From Anaerolineales bacterium (GTDB lineage Bacteria > Chloroflexota > Anaerolineae > Anaerolineales > Villigracilaceae), in NCBI GenBank assembly GCA_020847435.1, contig JADLBX010000032.1, positions 62,001 to 126,000 on the forward strand: a DNA stretch of 64,000 nt, read 5' to 3'. Shown here piece by piece: positions 8,634 through 17,229 of this stretch (its first letter is position 1; each line of letters opens with the position of its first letter). A model generated the notes under the pieces. The model was not told the origin of the DNA and ran no database searches. It saw only the letters and a program-made list of their open reading frames with translations. Made by a program: the position numbers and the translations under genes.

Positions 8634-9327
8634 CGAACAGCAACGAAAAATCTATCAGACCGATGGGGACCGTTACGAAGCGTTGATCGCCCGCGAGGAT
8701 TATCAAGGCAACATCGAAAAAGCGCTGGATGAAATCGTCCGCGTGGACGAGTTGGACGCGCTCGATCTTGGCGCGGGGACGGGTCGGCTGGCGGTGATGC
8801 TTGCGCCGCGCGCAAAGTCAATTCGTGCATTCGATATTTCAGGCGAAATGTTACGAGTGTGTCGTCAACGATTGAAAGCGAGCGGATTGTCCAATTGGGA
8901 GGTTGAAATTGCGGACCACCGTCAATTACCAATTCCAAATTCCTCTGCCGATTTGGTCGTCTCGGGTTGGAGCGTGAGTTATCTCGCAGTGTGGAATCCA
9001 GGCACGTGGCGCGAAGAGTTGGAGAAATGGCTGGAGGAGATGAAGCGCGTCCTACGACGAGGCAGTTATATTGTCCTGTTCGAATCGCTTGGCACGGGGA
9101 ACGAGTCGCCTGTGAGGTTGAGTCATCTCGAAAATTTTTATCGCTGGCTGGACAAAGTCGGATTCCAAAACAAAGTAATTCGCACCGATTACAAATTCGA
9201 CTCGCTGGCGGAAGCCGAAGAATTGTCGCGCTTTTTCTTCGGCGATGAGTTGGGAGAAAAAGTCAGGCAGAACGAGTGGGTCGTCCTGCCTGAGTGTACG
9301 GGGGTGTGGTGGGTAGGACCGACTTAA
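8626..9327 (+). CDS. Class I SAM-dependent methyltransferase
   Basis: A 233-residue Rossmann methyltransferase. Motif I is LDLGAGTGRLAVM; FDISGEML follows as motif II, and LVVSGWSVSYL is in the motif IV position. The segment after the second strand, RQLPIPNSS, coincides with an AATTACCAATTCCAAATT string that resembles a dispersed repeat. The last codons and the stop (WWVGPT) are encoded by an 18-bp perfect palindrome shared with the convergent gene. Substrate unknown. Confidence 0.85.
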   Translation: MSDEQQRKIYQTDGDRYEALIAREDYQGNIEKALDEIVRVDELDALDLGAGTGRLAVMLAPRAKSIRAFDISGEMLRVCRQRLKASGLSNWEVEIADHRQLPIPNSSADLVVSGWSVSYLAVWNPGTWREELEKWLEEMKRVLRRGSYIVLFESLGTGNESPVRLSHLENFYRWLDKVGFQNKVIRTDYKFDSLAEAEELSRFFFGDELGEKVRQNEWVVLPECTGVWWVGPT

Positions 9328-9334
9328 GTCGGTC
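9317..9334. repeat. 18-bp perfect palindrome joining two convergent gene ends
   Basis: GACCGACTTAAGTCGGTC is perfectly self-complementary. It supplies the last codons of the methyltransferase (VGPT stop) on the plus strand and of the membrane protein (VRPT stop) on the minus strand, with the two stops overlapping. It may also act as a short bidirectional hairpin. Confidence 0.8.
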
Positions 9335-9878
9335 TTACTTTGCGCGCGGCTTTGAGCAATCCCAGTAAAAGCAACAATCCGCTCGCGATGGCGAACAGCC
9401 ATTTGATAAATGTAAATAGCGCCGTGAGCCACGCTAATGCAGGCGGCGTGGATGGAAAGATCGAAAGCATCGTGACGATGCCGAGATTTTCAAATAAGTC
9501 GAACAGCCAACCGCCGAACGGCACGACATTGAATTTTTGCATCGCGCTGTCTGGAGCGAACCCGCGCTGGAAAAGCCACGTGATGGCGAAGCTGAAAAAC
9601 AACGTGTATACGATGGGGTAGATAATGTCGCCTGTCAACTCGAAGAGACGATAATCTGCGCGACCCGCTTCGCCGTAGGATTCCACCATCGAATACACTT
9701 TTTCAGGCGTGTAAAAAAGTTGCAGGTCAATTGGACTGACTCCGCCTGAGCCTGCTTCGATCTTTGCTTGTTGTCTCGGCAGGATGACCGCGTTGAAAAA
9801 TATTTCACCCGCGAGAAAGATCAACACGAGCCAGCCGTTCGCATATTTTCTCAATGTCGCGCTCAATTTGTTCAGCAT
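9324..9878 (-). CDS. Multi-pass membrane protein of unknown function
   Basis: A 184-residue protein with about four predicted membrane segments: around WLVLIFLAGEIFFNAV, IIYPIVYTLFFSFAITWLF, LAWLTALFTFIKWLFAI and a final Leu-rich helix. No recognised motif. The start at 9878 is preceded by GGAGGAAACC; the longer frame upstream is formed by palindromic repeats. Convergent with the methyltransferase, overlapping it by 4 bp. Confidence 0.7.
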   Translation of the reverse strand: MLNKLSATLRKYANGWLVLIFLAGEIFFNAVILPRQQAKIEAGSGGVSPIDLQLFYTPEKVYSMVESYGEAGRADYRLFELTGDIIYPIVYTLFFSFAITWLFQRGFAPDSAMQKFNVVPFGGWLFDLFENLGIVTMLSIFPSTPPALAWLTALFTFIKWLFAIASGLLLLLGLLKAARKVRPT

Positions 9879-9919
9879 GGTTTCCTCCATGTTCGTTTTG
9901 TTCTCGACGCTTCTGTTTT

Positions 9920-9969
9920 CGACGCAGTTGTACTGCGTCGATCTCATGCGGCAGTGCAACTGCCGCATG
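9920..9969. repeat. Two GCAGTT..AACTGC palindromes
   Basis: CGACGCAGTTGTACTGCGTCG and CATGCGGCAGTGCAACTGCCGCATG lie side by side between the NUDIX and membrane-protein genes. Both belong to the GCAGTTNAACTGC family, found also at 13219 and twice inside alaS. Confidence 0.75.
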
Positions 9970-9981
9970 AACCAGTAACAT

Positions 9982-10446
9982 CTATTTGATAAACGCCTCT
10001 GCCTGATTTAGCAACGCGTCTTCCACGCGCAGTTTGTGATTGACAAACATCGTCATCGTTTCCATCTCCGCCAGCGAGAAAAACCCCGCCTCGGTCGTCT
10101 CGGCGCTCAAGCCGAGTTCGCCGCCGACGATCTCCGCTTCGAGCGACAAGGCGACGATGAAGGCTTTATTTCCATCGGGATAAATGACCAGCCGATTCGG
10201 ATCGCTGTACACGCCGACCAACCGCTTCACGCGGACGTGGAGACCTGTCTCCTCCAAAACTTCCCTCTCGCACGCCTCCGCCGCAGTCTCGCCCGAATCC
10301 ATTGCGCCGCCTGGCAGGCACCATTGACCGTTGTCCGTTCGACGCGTGAGCAGGACGCGTTTGTCCGCGTCGAAGATGATCGCTGAGGTGCCGAGGCGGA
10401 GTTTGCCTTGTTTGCCGAGTCGTTCGCCGTAGAGAACTTGAGTCAT
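9982..10446 (-). CDS. NUDIX hydrolase
   Basis: A 154-residue NUDIX protein that cleaves a nucleoside diphosphate linked to another moiety. The NUDIX box is visible from GGAMDSGETAAEACEREV to LEETGL, matching GX5EX7REUXEEXGU. The N-terminal GTSAIIFDADKRVLLTRR strand is typical of small MutT/ADP-ribose pyrophosphatase-like enzymes. Substrate cannot be read from the sequence. Confidence 0.88.
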   Translation of the reverse strand: MTQVLYGERLGKQGKLRLGTSAIIFDADKRVLLTRRTDNGQWCLPGGAMDSGETAAEACEREVLEETGLHVRVKRLVGVYSDPNRLVIYPDGNKAFIVALSLEAEIVGGELGLSAETTEAGFFSLAEMETMTMFVNHKLRVEDALLNQAEAFIK

Positions 10447-10448
10447 AT

Positions 10449-10488
10449 TAACAAAAAGACCTCACAGGTCTTCAAGACCTGTGAGGTC
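10449..10488 (-). terminator. Rho-independent terminator downstream of the pirin gene
   Basis: On the minus strand AGACCTCACAGGTCTTGAAG pairs with the following CTTCAAGACCTGTGAGGTCT half and is followed by TTTTTGTT. A 14-16 bp stem with a T tract fits an intrinsic terminator for the pirin gene; the symmetrical sequence may also be one of the local palindrome families. Confidence 0.75.
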
Positions 10489-10498
10489 TATCTCCTTT

Positions 10499-11341
10499 TT
10501 ATTTTATAAACGTCCCATTCCGCAGTTCTTTCAGCGTTTCTTGAATCTCTTCGAGCGTGTTCATCACGAACGGACCGTATGGCACGATCGGCTCTTTGAA
10601 CGGCGCGCCCGCGATGAGCATGAAGCGGACGGTGTCGTTTTCGGTTTTGACAGAGATATGATCGCCATCTGAAAATTTCAGCAGGCGGATGGCATTCACG
10701 GTTTCGCCGCTGAACACGCCTTCGCCGTCGAACACGTACGCGAGCGCGGTGTGTCCGCTGGGGATGGGGAAAAGCCATAAGGTGTCTGGGGCAAGTTGAA
10801 CGTCCATGTAAAGAGGCGAGGCGGCGATATCTTCGACGGGTCCGTTGACTCCGTCCACCGTCCCCGCGACGATGCGGATTTTGACTCCATCCTTTTCGTA
10901 GGTGGGAATCGTCGAGGCGGTCACTTCTTGGTAGCGCGGCGCCGACATTTTGAGATGCGAGGGCAGGTTGACCCAGAGTTGAAAGCCGTAGATGTTTCCG
11001 CTTTCGCCGCGACGCGGCATTTCTTCGTGGAGGATGCCGCGCCCGGAACTCATCCATTGCACGTCGCCGGGACCGATCAATCCCTGATTGCCGAGGCTGT
11101 CGCGGTGATGTGTGGAGCCTTCAAGCATGTACGTGACCGTTTCGATGCCGCGGTGCGGATGATAAGGAAAGCCGCGCAACGGACCTTCAAGCGGATCGTT
11201 GAAGGCGAAGTGATCGAAGAGCAAAAACGGATCGAACAGGTTGCTGACCTTTGGCGCAATGGAGCGGAGCAAGCGCACGCCCGCGCCTTCGATGGCGGTC
11301 TGGGGTTCGATAATTTGGGAGATGGTTCGGGATTTGTTCAT
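10499..11341 (-). CDS. Pirin-family cupin protein
   Basis: A 280-residue bicupin of the pirin family. The N-terminal cupin metal site is seen in GFPYHPHRGIETVTYMLEG (two His) and IGPGDVQWMSSGRGILHEE (His and Glu), followed by the pirin C-terminal domain (VAGTVDGVNGP, LFPIPSGHTALAYVFDGEG). Bacterial pirins can act as quercetinases or regulators; the role here is unknown. Start at 11341 without a strong ribosome-binding site. Confidence 0.9.
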   Translation of the reverse strand: MNKSRTISQIIEPQTAIEGAGVRLLRSIAPKVSNLFDPFLLFDHFAFNDPLEGPLRGFPYHPHRGIETVTYMLEGSTHHRDSLGNQGLIGPGDVQWMSSGRGILHEEMPRRGESGNIYGFQLWVNLPSHLKMSAPRYQEVTASTIPTYEKDGVKIRIVAGTVDGVNGPVEDIAASPLYMDVQLAPDTLWLFPIPSGHTALAYVFDGEGVFSGETVNAIRLLKFSDGDHISVKTENDTVRFMLIAGAPFKEPIVPYGPFVMNTLEEIQETLKELRNGTFIK

Positions 11342-11415
11342 GTTGGGTAGATGAGGTGGGTTGCGAGCGTATTACTTTTCTTATCAATCAAAGGCTTTAT
11401 CTGTTAAGCGCTCGC

Positions 11416-11862
11416 TTATTTCCCAATGGACTTCAGCGCCGTGTCCGCTTCGTCCAGGTGTTCGTTGCGATGCAATGCGCGGATCACCCAGCGCTTGTTG
11501 TAGTTGTACATTTCTTCGAGCAAGCCGGGTGGAAATTCCACCAAGCGCTTATCCAGCGCCTCCGACGTTTCAATGGCGATGCGCGCCGCTACGCGCGGCG
11601 GGACAGCCAGCCACAGCGGGAGTGACAGGTCGTTCACAAAGACGTCAATTTCGGGGATGAACAACGTTCCATTTTTTTCTGTCATGCCCAGCGCATACAA
11701 TACGCGGCGATCCCACCAGGCAAGATGCGCGAAAACGACGCCCACCGTCCAATGCTCGCCAACTTTGGTTTGCATCTGTTCGTCCGTGAGACGTTCTGCC
11801 AGCGCGCGCATCCGCTCACGCGAGGAGCGGTTGAGTTCGATGTAGGATTGCGATAACGGCAT
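11416..11862 (-). CDS. DinB/maleylpyruvate-isomerase-like four-helix protein
   Basis: A 148-residue protein resembling the DinB-like metal-dependent four-helix family: ERMRALAERLTDEQMQTKVG, HWTVGVVFAHLAWWDRRVL with a metal-site His, and a C-terminal RWVIRALHRNEHLDEAD with another His pair. These enzymes are often thiol-dependent transferases or isomerases; function not assigned. GGAG precedes the start, 14 bp after the methyltransferase stop, so the two probably share a transcript. Confidence 0.7.
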   Translation of the reverse strand: MPLSQSYIELNRSSRERMRALAERLTDEQMQTKVGEHWTVGVVFAHLAWWDRRVLYALGMTEKNGTLFIPEIDVFVNDLSLPLWLAVPPRVAARIAIETSEALDKRLVEFPPGLLEEMYNYNKRWVIRALHRNEHLDEADTALKSIGK

Positions 11863-11875
11863 AGAGTTCTCCTTG

Positions 11876-12607
11876 TTATTGAATTGGTTTCGTAGGCTTA
11901 CGCGCTACAAAGATATCGCGTTCGTACGGATCGCGGACGCTTTCCGCATCGAAGCCGACCTCGCGCAACATTTGCATCCATTCATCGTGCGGGAACAGCC
12001 CGATTAAGTGTTGTTCATGTTCAACATGCACGGATCCGTCTCGTTCACGAAGCAGATAGGCGTATTCCACCGTGTAATTAGTGTCCGCCTCATCCGGGTC
12101 GTATGACCATTCGATGTAACGCGCCGCGCGATCTACCCCGTCGCTCCCGTCGCTTTCGGTGGACGGCTCGAAACTTTCGGTCACATCGTCGGGGACGAAT
12201 AGCGCGACCCCTCCCGGCTTGCAATGGACAAAGACAGTTTCCAGCGCTTGCTTCAATTCCTGCGGCGCGATCATGTAATCAATCGCATCGTGGACAAACA
12301 CCGCGTCGAACTCGCGTCCCAAACGGACGGTTCGCATATCGGCTTCGAGGTGTTCGCATTCGGGGTTGAGCGCCTGGCTGATTTTCAACATCGCGGGCGA
12401 AATATCGGTCAATGTGACGCGCGCAAACGCCTTTTTGAGATAGTACGCGTTGCTTCCGCCGCCGCATCCCAACTCAAGCAGGGACGGGGAGGGAGGCAAA
12501 CCCGCTTTCGCCAATGTTTCGCCAAAGAACGTGGCTTCCTCTTCATAATCTTCCACTGGCGAAAGCAGAGACCACCAGTCCGCCAGTTCGTTGTATAGTT
12601 TTAGCAT
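11876..12607 (-). CDS. Class I SAM-dependent methyltransferase
   Basis: A 243-residue methyltransferase with motif I LLELGCGGGSNAYYLKKAF, motif II LTDISPAMLK, and FDAVFVHDAIDYM in the motif IV position. The N-terminus (LYNELADWWSLLSPVEDYEEE) is that of the small-molecule methyltransferase 25 group. Overlaps the upstream kinase-like gene by 7 bp, suggesting coupling. Substrate unknown. Confidence 0.85.
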   Translation of the reverse strand: MLKLYNELADWWSLLSPVEDYEEEATFFGETLAKAGLPPSPSLLELGCGGGSNAYYLKKAFARVTLTDISPAMLKISQALNPECEHLEADMRTVRLGREFDAVFVHDAIDYMIAPQELKQALETVFVHCKPGGVALFVPDDVTESFEPSTESDGSDGVDRAARYIEWSYDPDEADTNYTVEYAYLLRERDGSVHVEHEQHLIGLFPHDEWMQMLREVGFDAESVRDPYERDIFVARKPTKPIQ

Positions 12608-13197
12608 TCGATGATCCTGTGTTTCAAAATTTTATCAACGCTTTGGCTGAAATTCAAATCTTCATTGGAAACATCCAGCCTCAAAACCCGATCGTTCGGG
12701 GCGCTTGCCAGCCAGTCGTCCAAAAAGGAATTGAACAAGGCTGTGTCTGCCGCCTCGGCGATGTTAATCCGTTCTCGCGCGGACAGGCGGTCTGCCACAG
12801 TCGCCTCATCCGCATTCAAGCGGACGATGAGTTCGGGCGGGGGAAGAGTCTCGCGGATGAGGTGGTAGACGCGTCGGCATAGGTCATGCTCAGGGTCTGT
12901 CAGCAGGTTGCGTTGGCGAAAGAGGCGGGTGAAGCAGTGGAAGTCGAGGTCGAGTCCGCCGTCAATCAATCCGATCAGCGAAGAAGCGCGTAATTCTTTT
13001 TCCTGCTCGGCGCGCAAAAGAAAAAAATCCACTTGGTTGGCGAGCGCGTAGCGCCGATCGGCTTTGAAGAGCGCTTGAAACGGACGTTCGTCGTGTTGCT
13101 CGTATGCCGTTGCGAATTTTCCTGTTTTTGCCAGCGCGCGCACGAAGGCAGTCTTGCCTACTCCGCTCGCGCCGACGATCGTGATCAATTTGTTCAT
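12601..13197 (-). CDS. Deoxynucleoside kinase-like P-loop NTPase
   Basis: A 198-residue protein beginning with the Walker A motif GASGVGKTAF. The DRRYALANQVDFFLLRAEQ segment, a DGGLDLD motif, PELIVRLNAD and an ARERINIAEA lid-like segment match the deoxynucleoside kinase family, which phosphorylates deoxynucleosides or related substrates. Assignment is by motif order; an AAA_28-type small kinase is the alternative. Confidence 0.65.
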   Translation of the reverse strand: MNKLITIVGASGVGKTAFVRALAKTGKFATAYEQHDERPFQALFKADRRYALANQVDFFLLRAEQEKELRASSLIGLIDGGLDLDFHCFTRLFRQRNLLTDPEHDLCRRVYHLIRETLPPPELIVRLNADEATVADRLSARERINIAEAADTALFNSFLDDWLASAPNDRVLRLDVSNEDLNFSQSVDKILKHRIIEC

Positions 13198-13218
13198 TGA
13201 ATCGATGGAGTGTTCCTG

Positions 13219-13235
13219 CGGCAGTTTAACTGCCG
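13219..13235. repeat. CGGCAGTTTAACTGCCG palindrome
   Basis: A 17-bp palindrome between the kinase-like gene and the metalloprotease. Same family as 9945-9969 and the in-gene copies at 21836 and 22357. Confidence 0.75.
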
Positions 13236-13248
13236 TTGGAACGCTGGG

Positions 13249-14580
13249 TCAATTGCAAAACGAGGGCGCATCGAAAAACTCGACAGCGGTGATGAACCAA
13301 CCCGCGTTCAATTGCTGGATCGTGATCGTTTGTGGGAGCAACGCCGGTCCGTCGCTCGCGACCAATTGTCCGTCCGAGACGCGATAGGTTGCCGTTGACC
13401 AGACCTCGCATGTGTCCACTTCGATATGCGCGTTATTCACCACGCGAATATCGTTGATATAACTTTCGTAATAATCAATCTGCGAAACCGAAACCAAACC
13501 TTGCGCGTTGAGCGAATTGATTTCATTGGCGAGGGCCTCGAAGATATCGCCTGCCATGATGGACGACGCGATGGACGCGTCGCCGCGTTGATAGGCTTCG
13601 ATCTGCAACTCGATTGCCTGCGTTAGAAAATCGCTTACCTCGTTTTCAAGTTCGGGCGAAACGTCCGCCTGCTCGGGGAAGAACGGGTCGCTTCCATTCG
13701 CCACTTCCTGCCCGTCGTTCACGCCGTCGCGGTCCATGTCGGCGTCGAGCGGGTTCATGCGGTTGACCACTTCCACGCCGTCGCCCAAACCGTCGTTGTC
13801 GCTGTCTTCATTTTTTGGATCGGTGCCGGTGACGAGGACTTCATCGCGGTCGGAAATTCCATCGCCGTCCGAATCGTTTTCCGCGCTGGGAGGCGGCGCG
13901 TCGTCCGCCGGGACATCTGGCGCAGGCGGTGGGGCGCTCGCGGCTCCGTACAGGCTTTGCGCGCCGGCGATATCGTCCTGTCCGAGGAAGCGATGCGGTC
14001 CGCTGTAACTGGGATACATCAACGCGTCGGGGTCGTCGCTGTGCGCCAGCCCGAGCGTGTGACCGATCTCGTGCGCGGCGACGGTGAGCAGATCAACGTT
14101 TTGCGAATTACTGTTCACCCAGCGTTCGTCGTCGTCGAAGTGCAGGAACACCCCGCGGTCGTCGTATGGGTTCGGGAAGGACGCGTGCGCGAGCACGTCG
14201 CCGGGTCCGTCGAAGGGATCGCCGTCGCCGTGTTCGCCGGTCGCCCAGCCGACGACAATATCCGCTCGTGAACGATCCGTTACTTCCGAAAATTTCAGCG
14301 GCGTTTGCCGCGCCCACAGATCGAAGGCTTGTTGCACCAGCGAGTTTTCATCCTCCCCTGAAATTTTGCCGGTGCCGTTCACGAAGAAGTAGGCGATTTC
14401 GAGTTTTCCCCACTGCGCAATGGCGCGATACTCGGAAAACGCCGCCGATTCATTACCCGCCTCCGGCAGGTCATCATAGCGATATTCTGGTTCGGCGGAT
14501 GATTGAGGCGGCGCTGAAGTCGAGCAGGCAAACGATGCCAGCAATAGAACAACAATTCCCTTTAAAAAATTCCATCTCAT
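13249..14580 (-). CDS. Matrixin-like zinc metalloprotease lipoprotein with calcium-binding repeats
   Basis: A 443-residue lipoprotein (lipobox ASFAC, Cys19). Residues about 50-215 form an M10A matrixin-like domain with the zinc motif HEIGHTLGLAH (His170, Glu171, His174, His180) and a Met-turn ALMYP. After a Pro/Asp/Ala-rich linker come thrombospondin type-3-like repeats (DSDGDGISDRDE, DSDNDGLGDGVE, DMDRDGVNDGQE), which bind calcium. The C-terminal 120 residues resemble a small ARC6/NTF2-like alpha-beta domain. Likely a cell-surface protease. Start at 14580 has GGAGGACTCG upstream. Confidence 0.88.
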   Translation of the reverse strand: MRWNFLKGIVVLLLASFACSTSAPPQSSAEPEYRYDDLPEAGNESAAFSEYRAIAQWGKLEIAYFFVNGTGKISGEDENSLVQQAFDLWARQTPLKFSEVTDRSRADIVVGWATGEHGDGDPFDGPGDVLAHASFPNPYDDRGVFLHFDDDERWVNSNSQNVDLLTVAAHEIGHTLGLAHSDDPDALMYPSYSGPHRFLGQDDIAGAQSLYGAASAPPPAPDVPADDAPPPSAENDSDGDGISDRDEVLVTGTDPKNEDSDNDGLGDGVEVVNRMNPLDADMDRDGVNDGQEVANGSDPFFPEQADVSPELENEVSDFLTQAIELQIEAYQRGDASIASSIMAGDIFEALANEINSLNAQGLVSVSQIDYYESYINDIRVVNNAHIEVDTCEVWSTATYRVSDGQLVASDGPALLPQTITIQQLNAGWFITAVEFFDAPSFCN

Positions 14581-14614
14581 CACGAGTCCTCCAGCGTTTC
14601 TGTGGTTATTGTCC

Positions 14615-15286
14615 CTACTCCGACGCGGTATCCCACCAGCGGGAAAGGTGTTTCTGCGGACGGCGCGGATGGTCGGCATAGTGGGAAATATCATTGAACA
14701 ACATCAACCGCGCGTGGACGGCGTCTTTGAAATCGAGGACGTTCAAACAGGCGGGGGCTTGGTCTAACCGGTCGCGGTAGCCGCGTGCGTCGAAGCCGAG
14801 CAAACTGCTGACGATCAGCCGCAAGGTGGCTTTGTGCGAAACGACCAGCACGTTTTTGTCTTTGTGGCTGACGACGATCGCGCGGACCACCGGTAGCGCG
14901 CGCGACATGACGACCAGCCCCGATTCTCCGCCTTCGGGCGCAAAGGTGAACGGATCCGCTTCCCAGGCTTCGTATTCTTCGGGAAATTTTTCTTCCACCT
15001 CGGCGCGCGACAGTCCCTCCCAATGACCGTGAGTGACCTCGCGCAACCCGTCTCTTTTGATCGGGGACAATCCGTGCGGCTTGGCGAGGATGCGCGCGGT
15101 TTCCATCGTCCGGTCCAGCGGACTGGCGTAAGCGGCGGTGATATTTACCTCTGATAGGCGGTGGGCGAGTTGTTCCACTTGAGCGCGCCCCTCGTCGGAT
15201 AGATTTACGTTCAACCCGCCGGAGAAGCGGTCTTCGGCAGTGGACGGCGTCGCGCCGTGACGGACAAGATAGAGGCGAGTGGTCAT
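14615..15286 (-). CDS. Histidine phosphatase family protein
   Basis: A 223-residue phosphoglycerate mutase-like phosphatase. The catalytic LYLVRHGAT motif is at the N-terminus, with ASPLDRTMETARIL, the acid residue in REVTHGHWEGLSR and the second catalytic His in VVSHKATLRL. Such proteins dephosphorylate various metabolites (for example alpha-ribazole phosphate or sugar phosphates). It overlaps the upstream hydrolase gene by 4 bp. Confidence 0.88.
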   Translation of the reverse strand: MTTRLYLVRHGATPSTAEDRFSGGLNVNLSDEGRAQVEQLAHRLSEVNITAAYASPLDRTMETARILAKPHGLSPIKRDGLREVTHGHWEGLSRAEVEEKFPEEYEAWEADPFTFAPEGGESGLVVMSRALPVVRAIVVSHKDKNVLVVSHKATLRLIVSSLLGFDARGYRDRLDQAPACLNVLDFKDAVHARLMLFNDISHYADHPRRPQKHLSRWWDTASE

Positions 15287-16365
15287 TTCACATACCGGTC
15301 GAAGAACTCGATGGTGCGCGCCATTGCCGCGCTGAAATAATTGGAAATGTTGTGGTTGTCGCCTTCATATTTATAAAACTCCACGTACTGCTTGGCGTCG
15401 AGCATTTGGAAAAACAGGTTTTCAGAGAACAGCAACGGCACATCGGTGTCGTTTGTACCGTGATGCAACTGGATTGGTCCCGATATTTCGGCAAGATATG
15501 AATTTGCCGAAATGGAGTTCCAGAATTCGGGGTTTTCCTCCGGCGAGCCGTAGTCTTCCACAAAAGTTAAGCGCCACGAACCGGGACGCGGCTGAGAATC
15601 AGGGGAGGAGCCTGTGCCGCGTCCCCAATTGTAAAGCAGGTCTTCGTATGAGCCGACCACGCCTGCCCAGATCACCCCGGCTTTGATATCTTTTGAGACG
15701 ACCATCGAGCGCAAAGTGATGTAGCCGCCCATGGAATGTCCCCACATGCCGATGCGGTTCGGGTCGGCGTCGGGATATTTTTTCATCGAGGCGGCCGCGT
15801 TCAAGATGTCAATTGTGTAATCGGGGCGGCTGTACGCGCCGAGCGCTTCGCCTTCGGAATTCCCGTGCCCGCGATAATCGGAACGGAAAACAATGTAGCC
15901 GCTGCGCGCGATCAGGTCAACGTAGGCGATATAACGTTCGGTGGTCACGTATTCATCCGGCGGGATGTAGCCGTGATTGAAGATGATGACGGGCCAGCCG
16001 CTGGGCGGTTTTTCGCCGGTGGGGACGGTCATCAGCGCGTAGATTTTGAGTCCCTCTGAAAGATATGAAACGATGTAGCGGTTGTAGTTGACGCCGGGGT
16101 CGAGTTCCGTTTCGATGACGATGTCGCTGCCGGGGTAGTCGCGGGCGCGCAGCGCTTCAATGGAAAGCGGATGAGGGACCGGCGTCGCGGTGGGGAACGG
16201 AGTGAAGGTCGAAGTGGAGAGGGGAGACGCTGTCGGTGTGGGAGTTGCCGACGCTGTGAGCGCAGGTGTACCCGTCGGCGCTGACGCGGCGTTCGTCGTC
16301 CCGCAAGCGGAAAGAATCAGTCCGAGGACGATCAACGGCGCGAGGCGTGCGGCTGGTTTGTTCAT
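15283..16365 (-). CDS. Secreted alpha/beta hydrolase lipoprotein, S9 peptidase/dienelactone-hydrolase-like
   Basis: A 360-residue lipoprotein (LSACG, Cys21) with a Thr/Ser/Pro linker and then an alpha/beta hydrolase fold. IIFNHGYIPP gives the oxyanion region, RSDYRGHGNSEGEA follows, the nucleophile elbow is GMWGHSMGGY, HHGTNDTDVP carries the acid residue and GDNHNIS the catalytic His. Prolyl-oligopeptidase-like or esterase activity is expected. No Shine-Dalgarno is seen; TAGAAT ends 6 bases before the ATG, so a leaderless message is possible. Confidence 0.85.
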   Translation of the reverse strand: MNKPAARLAPLIVLGLILSACGTTNAASAPTGTPALTASATPTPTASPLSTSTFTPFPTATPVPHPLSIEALRARDYPGSDIVIETELDPGVNYNRYIVSYLSEGLKIYALMTVPTGEKPPSGWPVIIFNHGYIPPDEYVTTERYIAYVDLIARSGYIVFRSDYRGHGNSEGEALGAYSRPDYTIDILNAAASMKKYPDADPNRIGMWGHSMGGYITLRSMVVSKDIKAGVIWAGVVGSYEDLLYNWGRGTGSSPDSQPRPGSWRLTFVEDYGSPEENPEFWNSISANSYLAEISGPIQLHHGTNDTDVPLLFSENLFFQMLDAKQYVEFYKYEGDNHNISNYFSAAMARTIEFFDRYVK

Positions 16366-16371
16366 GCCGGG

Positions 16372-16377
16372 ATTCTA
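16372..16377 (-). promoter_or_regulatory. Possible -10 box for a leaderless transcript (alpha/beta hydrolase)
   Basis: On the minus strand TAGAAT is followed by CCCGGC and then the ATG at 16365. A transcription start 7 bases after the box would fall on the start codon. Position only; no -35 box is convincing. Confidence 0.35.
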
Positions 16378-16425
16378 GCGCGCGAATCTTGGAAGATGAT
16401 TAATCCTTCCGGCGGACGGCGCTTG

Positions 16426-17226
16426 TCAGGGGATTGCGAACGAAACCAGTTCGATTGTGCTGTCAACCTGGCTGCCGGTTGTGACGGTTTTGACCATGCC
16501 GATCTTCGGCGCATACCAACTCGACGAGGTGAAATCGAGGGTTGTCTGAATATCGCTCCCGCTCATGGTGATCGTGATAATCATGTTGTTCACACAATCC
16601 ACGTGCAGGGCGTCGAATGCGCCGGCTGGGATCGAGACTGATTCGTTGCCGATGGCGGTGCAGTGGCTGGTGAATTGGTTCTTCGCGGGAACTTCCATGC
16701 CGTTGAAGTTTTCGACTCCCTCGAGCGTGATGGATTGCGACCACGTATCGCCGGGGTTGATGACCGCCGGCAGGGTCATGCCTTCGAGCGAAGTGGTTTT
16801 GAAGTCTGCTTGTACGCCTTCTGTAGTGACCGTGCCGCTTGCTCCGCCCTGCGGGTTGAGCGCGATCAAATTCCCGTTGTCGCACTTCCATTCGGCTTGG
16901 CGCGTAACGCCGGAAGAAAACGCGTCCTGTTCGACGAAACTATCGTTATCCGCGCTCAAGACCGTGTGGACATAGGTGTCGGAAGATGAGCCTTGCATAT
17001 TGTAGTTCCAAGTCGCGCCGACGCTTACTGGCATATACGGATTGGCGCAGCCTCCTTGTGTAGCTTCGTTTGAGGCAGGCGGGTTCGCTTCTTCAACTGC
17101 CGGCGTATTTTCAGGGTTGTCTGATGACGGGCTGGATGTTGGAGCGGCGCTTCCGAAGTTGCAGGCAAGCGCGGTTAACAAAATAAAGGTGAAGGCAACT
17201 TTGACAGGTAGTGTGTGGTTTTTCAT
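16426..17226 (-). CDS. Putative lipoprotein of unknown function
   Basis: A 266-residue protein with signal peptide and lipobox (LTALAC, Cys22), a Ser/Pro/Asn/Glu-rich linker, then a beta-rich domain: YMPVSVGATWNYNM, TRQAEWKCDNGNLIAL, NPGDTWSQS, and paired Cys residues (CTAIG, HVDCVNN). The start pattern PVSVGATWNY is common in uncharacterised bacterial surface lipoproteins. It directly follows the 850-residue lipoprotein gene with a 3-bp gap, so they are in one transcript. Confidence 0.7.
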   Translation of the reverse strand: MKNHTLPVKVAFTFILLTALACNFGSAAPTSSPSSDNPENTPAVEEANPPASNEATQGGCANPYMPVSVGATWNYNMQGSSSDTYVHTVLSADNDSFVEQDAFSSGVTRQAEWKCDNGNLIALNPQGGASGTVTTEGVQADFKTTSLEGMTLPAVINPGDTWSQSITLEGVENFNGMEVPAKNQFTSHCTAIGNESVSIPAGAFDALHVDCVNNMIITITMSGSDIQTTLDFTSSSWYAPKIGMVKTVTTGSQVDSTIELVSFAIP

Positions 17227-17229
17227 GCG